Shown here: one piece after another, positions 42,937-50,900 of the stretch
Layout: the number at the start of each line of letters is the position of its first letter
Position numbering within the stretch: position 1 is the first letter of the stretch
Assembly (NCBI GenBank): GCA_023412475.1
Contig: JAEYNR010000031.1
Location: forward strand, 85,635 to 149,634
Origin: Fibrobacterota bacterium
GTDB taxonomy: Bacteria > Fibrobacterota > Chitinivibrionia > Chitinivibrionales > Chitinispirillaceae
Direction of reading: 5' to 3'
DNA length: 64,000 bases
Translations under genes and position numbers: made by a program
The notes under the pieces: model-generated
Seen by the model: the letters and a program-made list of their open reading frames with translations, nothing else
What the model was told of the DNA's origin: nothing
The model's database searches: none

Positions 42937-43206
42937 ATGTTTCATCGTGAAAGAAGAGAAAGATCGGATTTTGGCCAGGGTGGTTCCAGAAGAAGGGCTA
43001 AAAAGGTTTGCTGGTTTGAGCAGAATAATGTGGCACCAGACTATAAAGATATCCGGATAATTTCACGTTACATTACAGAACGTGGCAAAATCGTTCCCCG
43101 GCGTCTCTCCGGAGTAACATCAAAAAATCAGCGGAAACTGGCAGTCGCTATCAAACGGGCCCGCCACCTTGGACTTCTGCCATTTGTAGCTGAGAACATT
43201 AAATAA
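42937..43206 (+). CDS. rpsR: 30S ribosomal protein S18
   Basis: 89 residues from ATG 42937, with GAGGAG seven bases upstream inside the end of rpsF; a longer in-frame reading to the left lies within rpsF and is not used. Arg-Arg-Arg-Ala-Lys-Lys-Val-Cys, Asp-Tyr-Lys-Asp and Arg-Ile-Ile-Ser-Arg-Tyr-Ile, Lys-Ile-Val-Pro-Arg-Arg-Leu-Ser-Gly and Lys-Arg-Ala-Arg-His-Leu-Gly-Leu-Leu-Pro-Phe are typical. It forms a heterodimer with S6. Confidence 0.96.
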   Translation: MFHRERRERSDFGQGGSRRRAKKVCWFEQNNVAPDYKDIRIISRYITERGKIVPRRLSGVTSKNQRKLAVAIKRARHLGLLPFVAENIK

Positions 43207-43299
43207 CTGACTTTGGCTATAATATTCACCACTCTTTGAGGGTGATGCTTGAAGTCTATTACAAAAAGAAAGTTTATTCATAGAGGAGCAATCTGGACT

Positions 43300-43749
43300 A
43301 TGGAAGTCGTTTTAATAAAAGACTATCAGGGACTGGGTAAAGCTATGGAAGTGTTGCCGGTAAAAGACGGATACGCCCGCAACTATCTTATCCCGCAAGG
43401 AATCGCTGTCCCTGCCACCGAAGGAAACAAAAAGAAAGTTGCTGAAGCCAAAGCTTTTGCTGAGCGCCGTGAAGTGAAAAAGATCGCCGATGCTCGTGAA
43501 GTGGCTAAAAAAATCGAACAAACCCCATGTACCATTTCGGTTAAAGTGGGTGATGAAGATAAGATCTACGGGTCAGTTAGCGCTGCTGAAATTACAGAGT
43601 TTCTTAACAAAGAAGGCTTTGGCATTGAGAGACGCCAGATCGTTCTCGATGAGCCAATAAAGCAACTGGGTGTCTATAACATCGACATCAACCTATACCG
43701 TGATGTGATCGCCAAGCTGAAGGTGTGGGTTGTAAAAGAAGAAAAATAA
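43300..43749 (+). CDS. rplI: 50S ribosomal protein L9
   Basis: 149 residues from ATG 43300, the canonical size; the frame is open further left but the family starts Met-Glu-Val-Val-Leu-Ile-Lys-Asp. AGAGGAG lies about eleven bases upstream. The N-domain Gly-Tyr-Ala-Arg-Asn-Tyr-Leu-Ile-Pro-Gln-Gly and the connecting helix rich in Lys/Ala/Glu precede the C-domain (Asp-Lys-Ile-Tyr-Gly-Ser-Val). It binds 23S rRNA and affects translational fidelity. Last of the S6-S18-L9 operon. Confidence 0.96.
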   Translation: MEVVLIKDYQGLGKAMEVLPVKDGYARNYLIPQGIAVPATEGNKKKVAEAKAFAERREVKKIADAREVAKKIEQTPCTISVKVGDEDKIYGSVSAAEITEFLNKEGFGIERRQIVLDEPIKQLGVYNIDINLYRDVIAKLKVWVVKEEK

Positions 43750-43788
43750 TTTCGGAATATCTTTTGCTTCGGGTTATTTTTAAATAAA

Positions 43789-43826
43789 ATGCCGGGTCCC
43801 TGTCATATGGGTTCCCGGCATCTTTT
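43789..43826 (+). terminator. Rho-independent terminator after rplI
   Basis: ATGCCGGG pairs with CCCGGCAT around a loop that itself contains CCC/GGG pairing, followed by CTTTTCT. Confidence 0.88.
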
Positions 43827-43843
43827 CTGTTAAATGGCAGTCA

Positions 43844-43932
43844 AATTACTATCCGCCAGAAGCGGTAATTCTTGTTTTTGTCGCGGCTGTTCCTGCAGCG
43901 TAAAGAATCCAAAGCGTTGCCGCTTTGTTTTT
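43844..43932 (+). other. Two further hairpins with T runs before dapA
   Basis: Hairpin 1 (43844-43870; CCGC/GCGG with an AATTA/TAATT lower stem and a 4-base bulge) is followed by CTTGTTTTTG. Hairpin 2 (43910-43927; CAAAGCG/CGCTTTG, loop TTGC) is followed by TTTTTATT. Together with the rplI terminator this makes three in a row. They may mark a small transcript or a leader for dapA; no lysine riboswitch core was recognised. Confidence 0.45.
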
Positions 43933-44091
43933 ATTGTATAGCTGTGGTGCGGGTCAGAAAATTTAAAGAACGTTATAGATTAGCCGTCTTACTCCACTGC
44001 CTTAATAGCCAGTGGTTTCTTGTTGGTAGCCCCTGGAAGGGTTATAATGCAGATGCTCGACTCGTCAGTTAAGTAATGAAAGGAAACTCTG

Positions 44092-44979
44092 ATGGAATTA
44101 AAAGGTTGTTATGTAGCCATAATCACTCCCTTCGACAAAAACGGCAAAATCGATGAAGAAGCACTTCGCAAACATGTTAATTTTCTGGTTAAAAAAGGGG
44201 TCGCTGGTATAGTCCCCTGTGGTACTACCGGCGAGTCTGCTACTTTAAGCTGGGAAGAGCACAATTGCGTAATCGATATAGTAATAAATGAGGTCAATGG
44301 CCGGGTTAAGATCATTGCCGGGGCAGGATCCAATAACACTGCTGAATCTATATCTGCAGCCAGACATGCTCAAAAAAGCGGCGCAGATGCAATCCTTTGT
44401 ATCACTCCATACTATAACAGGCCAACCCAGGAAGGCTTGTTTCAGCACTATAAAAGTATCGCTTCCAATGTCGATATCCCAATAGTGGTGTATAATGTCC
44501 CCGGACGAACCGGAACAAATCTGCTGCCTGAAACTCTTGAAAGGCTCTGTGAAATGCCTACCATTGTAGCCGTAAAAGAAGCCAGTGGGAATGTGAATCA
44601 GGTCTCACAAATACATAGCAGATGTAAAGGACGTCTTCAAATCCTTTCTGGTGATGATGCTCTTACCTTGCCCATTCTTTCGGTTGGAGGTGTTGGAGTT
44701 ATTTCTGTAGTCTCCAATATAGTACCAGAGAAAATGTGCAACCTTATAGATGCTTTTTTTGCCGGAAATCTTCCCCTGGCTTTAAAAATTCACGGGGAAC
44801 TTCTTCCTCTTAACGATGCAATGTTTCTGGAAACCAATCCCATTCCGGTCAAGACCGCTATGAGCATTATGGGATTATCAGGAGGCACTTTCCGACTTCC
44901 TTTGGTTTCTATGAATGAAAGCAATAAACAGCAACTTATAAACGTACTCAAAAAGTATAATCTGAATACGGGAGAGTAG
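44092..44979 (+). CDS. dapA: 4-hydroxy-tetrahydrodipicolinate synthase
   Basis: 295 residues. Thr45-Thr46 in Gly-Thr-Thr-Gly-Glu-Ser, Tyr108 in Pro-Tyr-Tyr-Asn-Arg, Tyr134 in Tyr-Asn-Val-Pro-Gly-Arg-Thr and the Schiff-base Lys162 in Val-Lys-Glu-Ala-Ser are the DapA catalytic set. It condenses pyruvate with aspartate semialdehyde, the first step to lysine and meso-diaminopimelate. dapB follows one base later, so the two form an operon. AAGGAAA precedes the ATG. Confidence 0.96.
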   Translation: MELKGCYVAIITPFDKNGKIDEEALRKHVNFLVKKGVAGIVPCGTTGESATLSWEEHNCVIDIVINEVNGRVKIIAGAGSNNTAESISAARHAQKSGADAILCITPYYNRPTQEGLFQHYKSIASNVDIPIVVYNVPGRTGTNLLPETLERLCEMPTIVAVKEASGNVNQVSQIHSRCKGRLQILSGDDALTLPILSVGGVGVISVVSNIVPEKMCNLIDAFFAGNLPLALKIHGELLPLNDAMFLETNPIPVKTAMSIMGLSGGTFRLPLVSMNESNKQQLINVLKKYNLNTGE

Positions 44980-44980
44980 A

Positions 44981-45787
44981 ATGGCCCAAAAAATTATCAT
45001 TTCCGGTGCCTTGGGAAGAATGGGAATGGAAATTGCCCAATTCGTTCTTGATGATAGCTCTCTTTTGCTCTCTGGCTGCCTTGAATATCCAGGACACTCC
45101 GCCATAGGAAAAGATTATGGTATCGCTCTTGGAAAAGGTCCCTTAAATATTAATGTGGCCGATTCTTTAGGTGCTCTGGATTGTAAAGATTCGGTTCTTA
45201 TCGATTTCTCTTCGATTTCTTCCAGCAGGATGTTTTTGCAAAAGGCTCCTGAAAAAAATCTTAAAGTGGTTGTTGGGACCACTGGCTTGGGGGATTCAGA
45301 GTTAGAGCTGGCTGAAAAGGCCGCTCTCAGTGTTCCTGTAATAGTTAGTCCGAATATGAGTTTAGGGGTAAATCTGCTTTTTCATTTAACTGCTCAAGTA
45401 GCTGCAAGCCTTAAAGATAAGTTCGACATCGAAATCATCGAAGCTCATCATCGATTTAAAAAGGATTCTCCAAGCGGCACTGCAAAGAAGTTAGGTGAAA
45501 TTGTAGCCCAATCCTTAGGGCTAACCTACGAGCAGGCAGTTCAAAATGGACGTGAAGGAATTACCGAGAATATCCGTAGCTGCTCTGAGATAGGAATGCA
45601 TGCTGTGAGGGGGGGAGATATCGTTGGGGATCATACGGTTCTTTTTGCCGGCATGGGAGAGCGTATCGAATTAAGGCATATGGCTCATAATCGCAAAACT
45701 TTTGCTCAGGGAGCGGTGACTGCCGCAAAATGGCTTGCTACCAAAAGTCCTGGACTGTATTCTATGCGTGATGTACTTGGATTGTAA
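44981..45787 (+). CDS. dapB: 4-hydroxy-tetrahydrodipicolinate reductase
   Basis: 268 residues. The NAD(P) loop Gly-Ala-Leu-Gly-Arg-Met-Gly (9-15), Gly-Thr-Thr-Gly (99-102), and Glu-Ala-His156-His-Arg-Phe-Lys160-Lys-Asp-Ser-Pro-Ser-Gly-Thr-Ala are DapB signatures; His156 and Lys160 are the catalytic pair. It reduces the DapA product with NAD(P)H. It starts directly after dapA, and the two exported-protein genes downstream may be read from the same transcript. Confidence 0.96.
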   Translation: MAQKIIISGALGRMGMEIAQFVLDDSSLLLSGCLEYPGHSAIGKDYGIALGKGPLNINVADSLGALDCKDSVLIDFSSISSSRMFLQKAPEKNLKVVVGTTGLGDSELELAEKAALSVPVIVSPNMSLGVNLLFHLTAQVAASLKDKFDIEIIEAHHRFKKDSPSGTAKKLGEIVAQSLGLTYEQAVQNGREGITENIRSCSEIGMHAVRGGDIVGDHTVLFAGMGERIELRHMAHNRKTFAQGAVTAAKWLATKSPGLYSMRDVLGL

Positions 45788-45808
45788 CCCAATTATTCGG
45801 GGAGTCTT

Positions 45809-47029
45809 ATGAAAATTTTCCTATTCTCTGTTCTGGTTATTTTTCTGGCTTCACTTTCTGCCCAGGAAAAAGCCGAAAAGGCATCAGATCTTATCGAGTC
45901 AAATGAAGAGGAACTGATTCTTGAAGATGATGATCAGCAGATTACCTCTGAAAAAAAAGATCCGGAATCTCAGAAAAGTCATTCGGTAATAGAAAACGAT
46001 GAAGAATTGATTCTGGATGACTCGGAGGAGTATCTGATTGCACCTGCAGCCGTGGCAAAGCCTGGCAGCACTTCTGATTCTAACGATACCTCCAAAAACA
46101 GTTCTGTTGCTGCCGATTCTGTCACTCTGGATAAAAAGATTGCGACAGAGTCAGATTCTAACCAAACTGAAACGGTTAACGCGACTCTCCCCAAGCCCCA
46201 GCAAGTGGTGGTTAAAGCCAAAGATGTTAAAATTGAGAACCTAAAATCGATCAACTTCGCTCAAAACCTTAATCAATATCGTTCTCCCAAGCTCGCTATG
46301 CTCTTCTCTTTTCTTCTGCCAGGTTCTGGTCAGCTATACGCACGACATAAACTTAAAGCTGCTATTTTTGGAGCAGCAGAGCTGGCTATTATAGGTACTG
46401 GAACTGCTCTGGCTGTCAAAGGCAGAAAAGAAATGAAAAAAGCTCAACAGTTTGCAGATGCAAACTATAGCGTCGATAATTTTAAAACCTATTATTACAA
46501 TATTTTTAAACCAGGCGTTTCTGACACCACACATAATAATATTTTTGCTGGCCTTACAGTAGATCAGTTCCTTCAGATGGCACAGGAAAAGGATAACGAA
46601 TACTACAGAAATATTCAGGGAAACGACAATCCTTTTGTGCGCGGGTGGAAAGATGTCGCTCCAAATTTTCTGCCCGGCTTTACCCCTATAGAAAGTGGAT
46701 ATAAGCCCTATCACCCCGACACTGCATATTTGATCTATTCGGTGGGAACGGATTCTACAAAAGCCAAGTTCGGCTTTTCAGAATTGCAGGAGGAGTTCGA
46801 GTCCAAGTTTTCCAGGGCTAATAATTTTTACGATATTTCCACGAAAGTTTTCTTTCTGCTTCTTTTGGACCGGATTGTCAGTGCTGTGGATGCAGGTATT
46901 ACTGCGAAAGCTTACAATGATGAGATGCTGGGAAAACAGAGCATGTGGCAAAGAATTAATATAGAGCAAAAACAGGTTAATTCCGGATGGGATACTTATT
47001 CAGGTTATGCTCTGATATTCAGGTTTTAA
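45809..47029 (+). CDS. Exported DUF5683-like protein with acidic N-terminal region
   Basis: 406 residues: signal peptide (1-19, ending Leu-Ser-Ala-Gln), then about 110 residues rich in Glu, Asp, Ser and Lys with a repeated motif (Glu-Glu-Leu-Ile-Leu-Glu-Asp-Asp and Asp-Glu-Glu-Leu-Ile-Leu-Asp-Asp). From about 155 follows Ser-Pro-Lys-Leu-Ala-Met-Leu-Phe-Ser-Phe-Leu-Leu-Pro-Gly-Ser-Gly-Gln-Leu-Tyr and hydrophobic helices, as in the DUF5683/small-TM family common in FCB-group envelopes. The next gene is a paralogue of this C-terminal part. Function unknown; envelope role inferred. Confidence 0.65.
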   Translation: MKIFLFSVLVIFLASLSAQEKAEKASDLIESNEEELILEDDDQQITSEKKDPESQKSHSVIENDEELILDDSEEYLIAPAAVAKPGSTSDSNDTSKNSSVAADSVTLDKKIATESDSNQTETVNATLPKPQQVVVKAKDVKIENLKSINFAQNLNQYRSPKLAMLFSFLLPGSGQLYARHKLKAAIFGAAELAIIGTGTALAVKGRKEMKKAQQFADANYSVDNFKTYYYNIFKPGVSDTTHNNIFAGLTVDQFLQMAQEKDNEYYRNIQGNDNPFVRGWKDVAPNFLPGFTPIESGYKPYHPDTAYLIYSVGTDSTKAKFGFSELQEEFESKFSRANNFYDISTKVFFLLLLDRIVSAVDAGITAKAYNDEMLGKQSMWQRINIEQKQVNSGWDTYSGYALIFRF

Positions 47030-47046
47030 TCTCAGGCGGTGTAATC

Positions 47047-47763
47047 TTGAAGTTCTCTAAAACATTTCTTTTTATCTCCTTAATACTGTCTTTGTCTGCA
47101 AACGGACAGGTAACGGTAGTGGATATGACTACCGATACCATCTCAGTATTTGAGCAGGAAAAGCAATCGGAAAGATCAATTAAATCAGCCAGACTGGCCA
47201 TGTTGGCATCTGCAGCTTTCCCTGGGACTGGTCAGCAGTATCTGGGCAAGAGCAAATCTGCCCTGGCTTTTTTTGGTATAGAAGTGCTATCGATTTTTGG
47301 AGCGGTATTTCTGGAAAAATACTCCAGACAACTGACAAATGACGCTCACGGTTATGCGGCATTGCATGCCGGGGTTGATGTGAGGGGTAAAGATGAGCGG
47401 TTCTGGACTGCTGTGGGTAAATTTGTCGATATGAAGGAGTATAATCTAACCCTCAGGTTGGATCGGCAAAACGAGGATTTGTACACTAGTGAATCCATGA
47501 ACTGGAAATGGGAAAACAACGAATTGTCAGACGAACAGTATCAGAAAAGATACAACAATTTCAGAGATGCTTCCCGTAAAATTCACACAGCAGCCTCTAT
47601 CTGTATAGGGGCAATGATTATTAACCGGGTCGTCTCAATTGTCGATATAAGGGCCTCAACCAGATACAAAGCCCGACAGCAGCCGCCGCTCTCCTTTAAG
47701 GTGACTCCCAGCTTCTCCTCTGATTTCTCAGCCGCAGGTATTAACATATCCACCGGTTTTTAA
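47047..47763 (+). CDS. Exported DUF5683-like protein, paralogue of the preceding gene
   Basis: 238 residues from TTG 47047 (AGGCGG upstream), which puts a clean signal peptide Phe-Leu-Phe-Ile-Ser-Leu-Ile-Leu-Ser-Leu at the N-terminus. Ser-Ala-Arg-Leu-Ala-Met-Leu-Ala-Ser-Ala-Ala-Phe-Pro-Gly-Thr-Gly-Gln-Gln-Tyr matches the same element in the gene before it, and both end with an Asn/Asp-Arg-Ile/Val-Val-Ser helix (Ile-Asn-Arg-Val-Val-Ser-Ile-Val-Asp here). It lacks the acidic repeat region. Tandem duplication with divergence is likely. Confidence 0.65.
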   Translation: MKFSKTFLFISLILSLSANGQVTVVDMTTDTISVFEQEKQSERSIKSARLAMLASAAFPGTGQQYLGKSKSALAFFGIEVLSIFGAVFLEKYSRQLTNDAHGYAALHAGVDVRGKDERFWTAVGKFVDMKEYNLTLRLDRQNEDLYTSESMNWKWENNELSDEQYQKRYNNFRDASRKIHTAASICIGAMIINRVVSIVDIRASTRYKARQQPPLSFKVTPSFSSDFSAAGINISTGF

Positions 47764-47887
47764 AAAAAAGCTGCTGGCAGAGAAAGATTGGCAGACTTTC
47801 TTTGCTGCCTTGATTTTTTATTCTATTTTCCAGATCACAACTGTATAATCTTGAATCAGTTGAAACCTTTTCCGAGGAGTTTTCCCC

Positions 47888-48358
47888 ATGAGATGTCCAT
47901 ATTGTAGCCATGGTGAAGATAAAGTGGTCGATTCCAGGTCGAGTAAGGAGGGACGGGCTGTAAGAAGACGCAGAGAGTGTTTACGCTGTGGGCAGCGTTT
48001 TACCACTTACGAATACATTGAAAATGTCTCCTTAACAATTATTAAAAATGACCAGCGGCGTGAACCATATGATCGCCAGAAATTGATGCAGGGCATAGTA
48101 GCCGCATGTAAAAAAAGACCGGTCAGTATTAAAAAAATTGAAAGCATTGTGGACAGGATCGAAAGCCAGATAGAAAAATCGGGCAAAATGGAGGTCCCAA
48201 GCTCAGAGATCGGTAAACTGGTGATGATGGAACTTTATCAACTGGACGAAGTGGCTTACGTGCGCTTTGCCTCGGTGTACAGAAAGTTTAAAGATATCAG
48301 CGAGTTTATTTCTGAAGTGAAAGAGATAGAGTCCAAATCGGATGAGGGAAGAAAATAA
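47888..48358 (+). CDS. nrdR: Transcriptional repressor NrdR
   Basis: 156 residues. The zinc ribbon is Cys3-Pro-Tyr-Cys6 and Cys31-Leu-Arg-Cys34 with Arg-Arg-Arg-Arg-Glu before the second pair; an ATP-cone follows (Val-Lys-type Ile-Ile-Lys-Asn-Asp-Gln-Arg-Arg-Glu-Pro-Tyr-Asp-Arg-Gln-Lys-Leu). NrdR senses ATP/dATP and represses ribonucleotide reductase genes through NrdR boxes. No nrd gene lies in the window. GAGGAG precedes the ATG. Confidence 0.96.
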   Translation: MRCPYCSHGEDKVVDSRSSKEGRAVRRRRECLRCGQRFTTYEYIENVSLTIIKNDQRREPYDRQKLMQGIVAACKKRPVSIKKIESIVDRIESQIEKSGKMEVPSSEIGKLVMMELYQLDEVAYVRFASVYRKFKDISEFISEVKEIESKSDEGRK

Positions 48359-48757
48359 ATATTGTTGAGAACATAATTAAGATTAGTTTTTTTCATAGTG
48401 GCTTAGCTGCTCTACCCAAGCATATCCGAAATCCGGAAAGAAAGTCAACGGAAAGGTCTCACGGAGAGCTCCAAAGCCACTGAGTGAGGAATAAGAGCTA
48501 TTCATCAAAGTTAAACACTGCATAATGCCTGTTGAGAGAAGAAAATTACAAATCTTAAAGCAAATTTGGAAAGAGTAACTCGTGCCCGATCACTTTGTTT
48601 ATTGATACTTTTGGGAAGTAATTTAAAAAGAATAGATGTCTGTAACAGTCTGATTTTTAAAGATAAGCATTACTTTAACGCTTGGAAACGGTCTGTGTCT
48701 GGCAATACTGCTTTTTTTTTGAAAAAAAACTTAAGGCAAAAGTATGAAAATCAAATA
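48359..48757. other. Spacer without a recognised gene
   Basis: About 400 bases between nrdR and the tRNA promoter. Short frames here, including one covering the tRNA-Gly region from 48566, have no protein-like features. I see nothing further except T and A runs near 48715-48730. Confidence 0.4.
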
Positions 48758-48786
48758 TTGACATCAATTTTTGCTAATACTATTTT
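48758..48786 (+). promoter_or_regulatory. Sigma-70-type promoter for tRNA-Gly and tRNA-Cys
   Basis: A perfect -35 TTGACA (48758-48763), a 17-base spacer and TATTTT (48781-48786). Transcription would begin just ahead of the tRNA-Gly gene at 48801. Confidence 0.75.
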
Positions 48787-48800
48787 AGAAATTCATTTTT

Positions 48801-48872
48801 GCGAGAGTAGCTCAGTGGTAGAGCTCCACCTTGCCAAGGTGGCTGTCGCGAGTTCAAATCTCGTCTCTCGCT
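48801..48872 (+). tRNA. tRNA-Gly (anticodon GCC)
   Basis: 72 bases without encoded CCA. The acceptor GCGAGAG pairs with CTCTCGC, the anticodon stem CCACC/GGTGG encloses TTGCCAA (anticodon GCC), and the T arm carries GTTCAAATC. The D arm has CTCAGTGGTAGAG. Confidence 0.96.
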
Positions 48873-48938
48873 TGAAAATTCTGGGGTTTCCACTAAAAAC
48901 GGAAACCCTATTTTTTATAAAAGCTTAAAATTTCTCAG

Positions 48939-49012
<74 letters not shown>

Positions 49013-49114
49013 ATCCCTCTAAACTAACGAACTTCTATAAAAACATACTTATATTTTCATTTTTATCAGTTTTTATCCTGCTATTGATACTCCTAAATTA
49101 AAATTCTAATCGGA

Positions 49115-49299
49115 AAAAATAGGATCCATAAATGTCAGAATAAAATCTAATCAGAAATAAAATCCGACTTCCTTAATATACCTAAGCACGGTGGACGGGC
49201 GTAAGAGAATATCTAAACCAAGAATCGGAAATTTAGAAACTACTCTTTATTCTAAGGCTTATCTTATTATTTCCAAGTTAGATTTTTCCTTCTAATCTG
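49115..49299 (+). repeat. Dispersed intergenic repeat B, copy 2
   Basis: CGGAAAAAATAGGA, then CCTAAGCACGGTGGACGGGCG-type core at about 49180, AAACCAAGAATC and AAGGCTTATCTTAT. The same order occurs at 56845-57000; the core alone at 33633. It runs straight into repeat A copy 3. Confidence 0.6.
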
Positions 49300-49490
49300 A
49301 AGAAAATCCCAAATTTCATCCTTAAATTCTGAAAAATTCCAAATAATAAAGTCCTAATCTCTAAACAGGAATGAAGTTTAAAGGATAGCCTAGTTCATCA
49401 GTTATTTCTTGTTCCTGTTTCCCATTCCTATTCTTGTTTCGAATTTTGGTTTTTAAATTTCATGCTTATACCTTTTACAAGATATTTACT
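49300..49490 (+). repeat. Dispersed intergenic repeat A, copy 3
   Basis: Blocks AAATTCCAAATAATAAAG, CTAATCTCTAAACAGGAATG, TTGTTCCTGTTTCCC, TTCTTGTTTCGAATTTTGG and CATGCTTATACC, ending with TTTTACAAGATATTTAC. Together with copy 2 of repeat B it fills the spacer before nikR. Confidence 0.62.
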
Positions 49491-49534
49491 ATTTTTTGCA
49501 GTCTAATTTGCATTTTAAAAAAGGGGCGTTGCCG

Positions 49535-49957
49535 ATGAGTGACTTGTACCGTTTTGGGGTATCACTTGATAAATCTCTTATCGAATCTTTCGATAAGATC
49601 ATACAGGCAGAAAATTACCAGAACCGTTCTGAAGCAATCAGGGATCTTATCCGTGAGAAGCTGGTGCAGAAAAAATGGACTCTGGGGGGGATGGTTGCTG
49701 GTGCAATTGTTATGACCTATGATCATCATAAACGGGAGCTGGTAAACAGACTCTTAGATATCCAGCACGATCATCATGACATAATACTCTCCACTCAGCA
49801 TGTTCATCTCGATCACCACAACTGCCTGGAAGTAATCGCTGTGAAAGGGAAAGCCCGCGATGTGGAACTGTTGACCAATAGCCTCAAGTCGCTGATTGGT
49901 GTCAAGCACGTAAGCCTCTCCATCTCATCTGCAGGTGAAGATTCCCATGCAAGTTGA
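49535..49957 (+). CDS. nikR: Nickel-responsive regulator NikR
   Basis: 140 residues from ATG 49535 (AAGGGG upstream; a longer in-frame start at 49496 lacks a ribosome site). The N-terminal ribbon-helix-helix (Phe-Gly-Val-Ser-Leu-Asp, Arg-Ser-Glu-Ala-Ile-Arg-Asp) binds DNA. The ACT-like C-domain has all nickel ligands at the expected offset: His78, His89, His91 and Cys97 in His-Val-His-Leu-Asp-His-His-Asn-Cys. It represses nickel uptake when nickel is sufficient. No nickel transporter is adjacent. Confidence 0.95.
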   Translation: MSDLYRFGVSLDKSLIESFDKIIQAENYQNRSEAIRDLIREKLVQKKWTLGGMVAGAIVMTYDHHKRELVNRLLDIQHDHHDIILSTQHVHLDHHNCLEVIAVKGKARDVELLTNSLKSLIGVKHVSLSISSAGEDSHAS

Positions 49958-50296
49958 TAAGAAGTTTGTTTACCTGCTCCCTTATTGAATCGCTTGTCTC
50001 TGGTGTAATTTACTTGCTTAATTGTTTTCTATTACCAGATACCTGCCATCAAAAAAGATGCATGCGGTTTGCATTGGTTCATAGGTATTCAGACCAAGCC
50101 GATATCAGCCTTTTTTGAACAATGCAAGCCCGGATAACATCTTTCTTTTTTTTAGCAGAAAAATTCAGTACACAAATAATAGAATCTATAAGAGACAACT
50201 GCGACTTTTCAGGATAATAAGCACAATTTAAGTCATTACTCTTGCACAGATTATTACACTGTATTTATATCTTAAATAAATAGAAGGGTGGCACAA
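49958..50296. other. Spacer without a recognised gene
   Basis: 339 AT-rich bases between nikR and the barrel-like gene; no terminator, repeat copy or operator was recognised. Confidence 0.35.
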
Positions 50297-50845
50297 TTGA
50301 GAAAAAAATTTCTTTTTGTTTGTGTACTGTTAGGTTTCCAGATCGCCAGCGCTCAGGTTCATAACAGCGCAGGAACGCTTCGGCCAGGCAGATTTTCTCT
50401 TGGGATCGCTCCCATCTTCTTTGTCGATAGAGGCAGTGATGTAGGGCTATTTCTGCATGGGGGGGTAGGGATTGCACGAAATATGGACCTCTCACTTAAA
50501 TTTCGTTTAAACAATAACGATACCTATTTTGGCGGTGATTTGGAATTCGCTCTTCTAAAGGGAATGCCCACGTTATCTCTGGCTGCAGGGATGCATGCGT
50601 ATAATAAAATGGGCATTGATGTGACCTTTAACCTCACCTTCCCTATCCGTAAAATCGCTTCCCTTTATGGTTGTCTGGATCTGGATGTCGAATTCAATGA
50701 TCATGATACCAATTTGCCTCTGTGGGGCGTTATCGGCTTTGAAGTGATGGCCAGAAGGCAGTTGGGTATATTGATGGAGATCGATATCGGAATAACCGAA
50801 CGGGCACCCAATATGTTTGGAATAGGGCTGTGTGTGTATTTTTAA
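50297..50845 (+). CDS. Outer-membrane beta-barrel-like protein
   Basis: About 182 residues from the TTG at 50297 (AAGGGTGG upstream; GTG 50288 is possible). A signal peptide (ending Ile-Ala-Ser-Ala-Gln) is followed by alternating short strands with Gly and aromatic residues (Gly-Arg-Phe-Ser-Leu-Gly-Ile, Met-Asp-Leu-Ser-Leu-Lys-Phe-Arg-Leu) and a terminal Gly-Leu-Cys-Val-Tyr-Phe, the classical C-terminal aromatic of outer-membrane barrels. Probably 8 strands. Function unknown. Confidence 0.65.
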   Translation: MRKKFLFVCVLLGFQIASAQVHNSAGTLRPGRFSLGIAPIFFVDRGSDVGLFLHGGVGIARNMDLSLKFRLNNNDTYFGGDLEFALLKGMPTLSLAAGMHAYNKMGIDVTFNLTFPIRKIASLYGCLDLDVEFNDHDTNLPLWGVIGFEVMARRQLGILMEIDIGITERAPNMFGIGLCVYF

Positions 50846-50900
50846 GGTTCAGGGGGCCCGCCATTCGGCCTTCGATATTCGATATTTTCCTTTCTCCTAA

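Noticed and set aside
43872..44072. 66-codon frame before dapA
   Set aside because: It spans hairpins with T runs, lacks a ribosome site and resembles no protein.
43830..44091. Lysine riboswitch upstream of dapA
   Set aside because: Conserved core segments of the L box were not recognised; only simple hairpins are seen.
48566..48928. 120-codon frame across the tRNA-Gly gene
   Set aside because: It runs through a well-formed tRNA and its promoter, and has no coding features.
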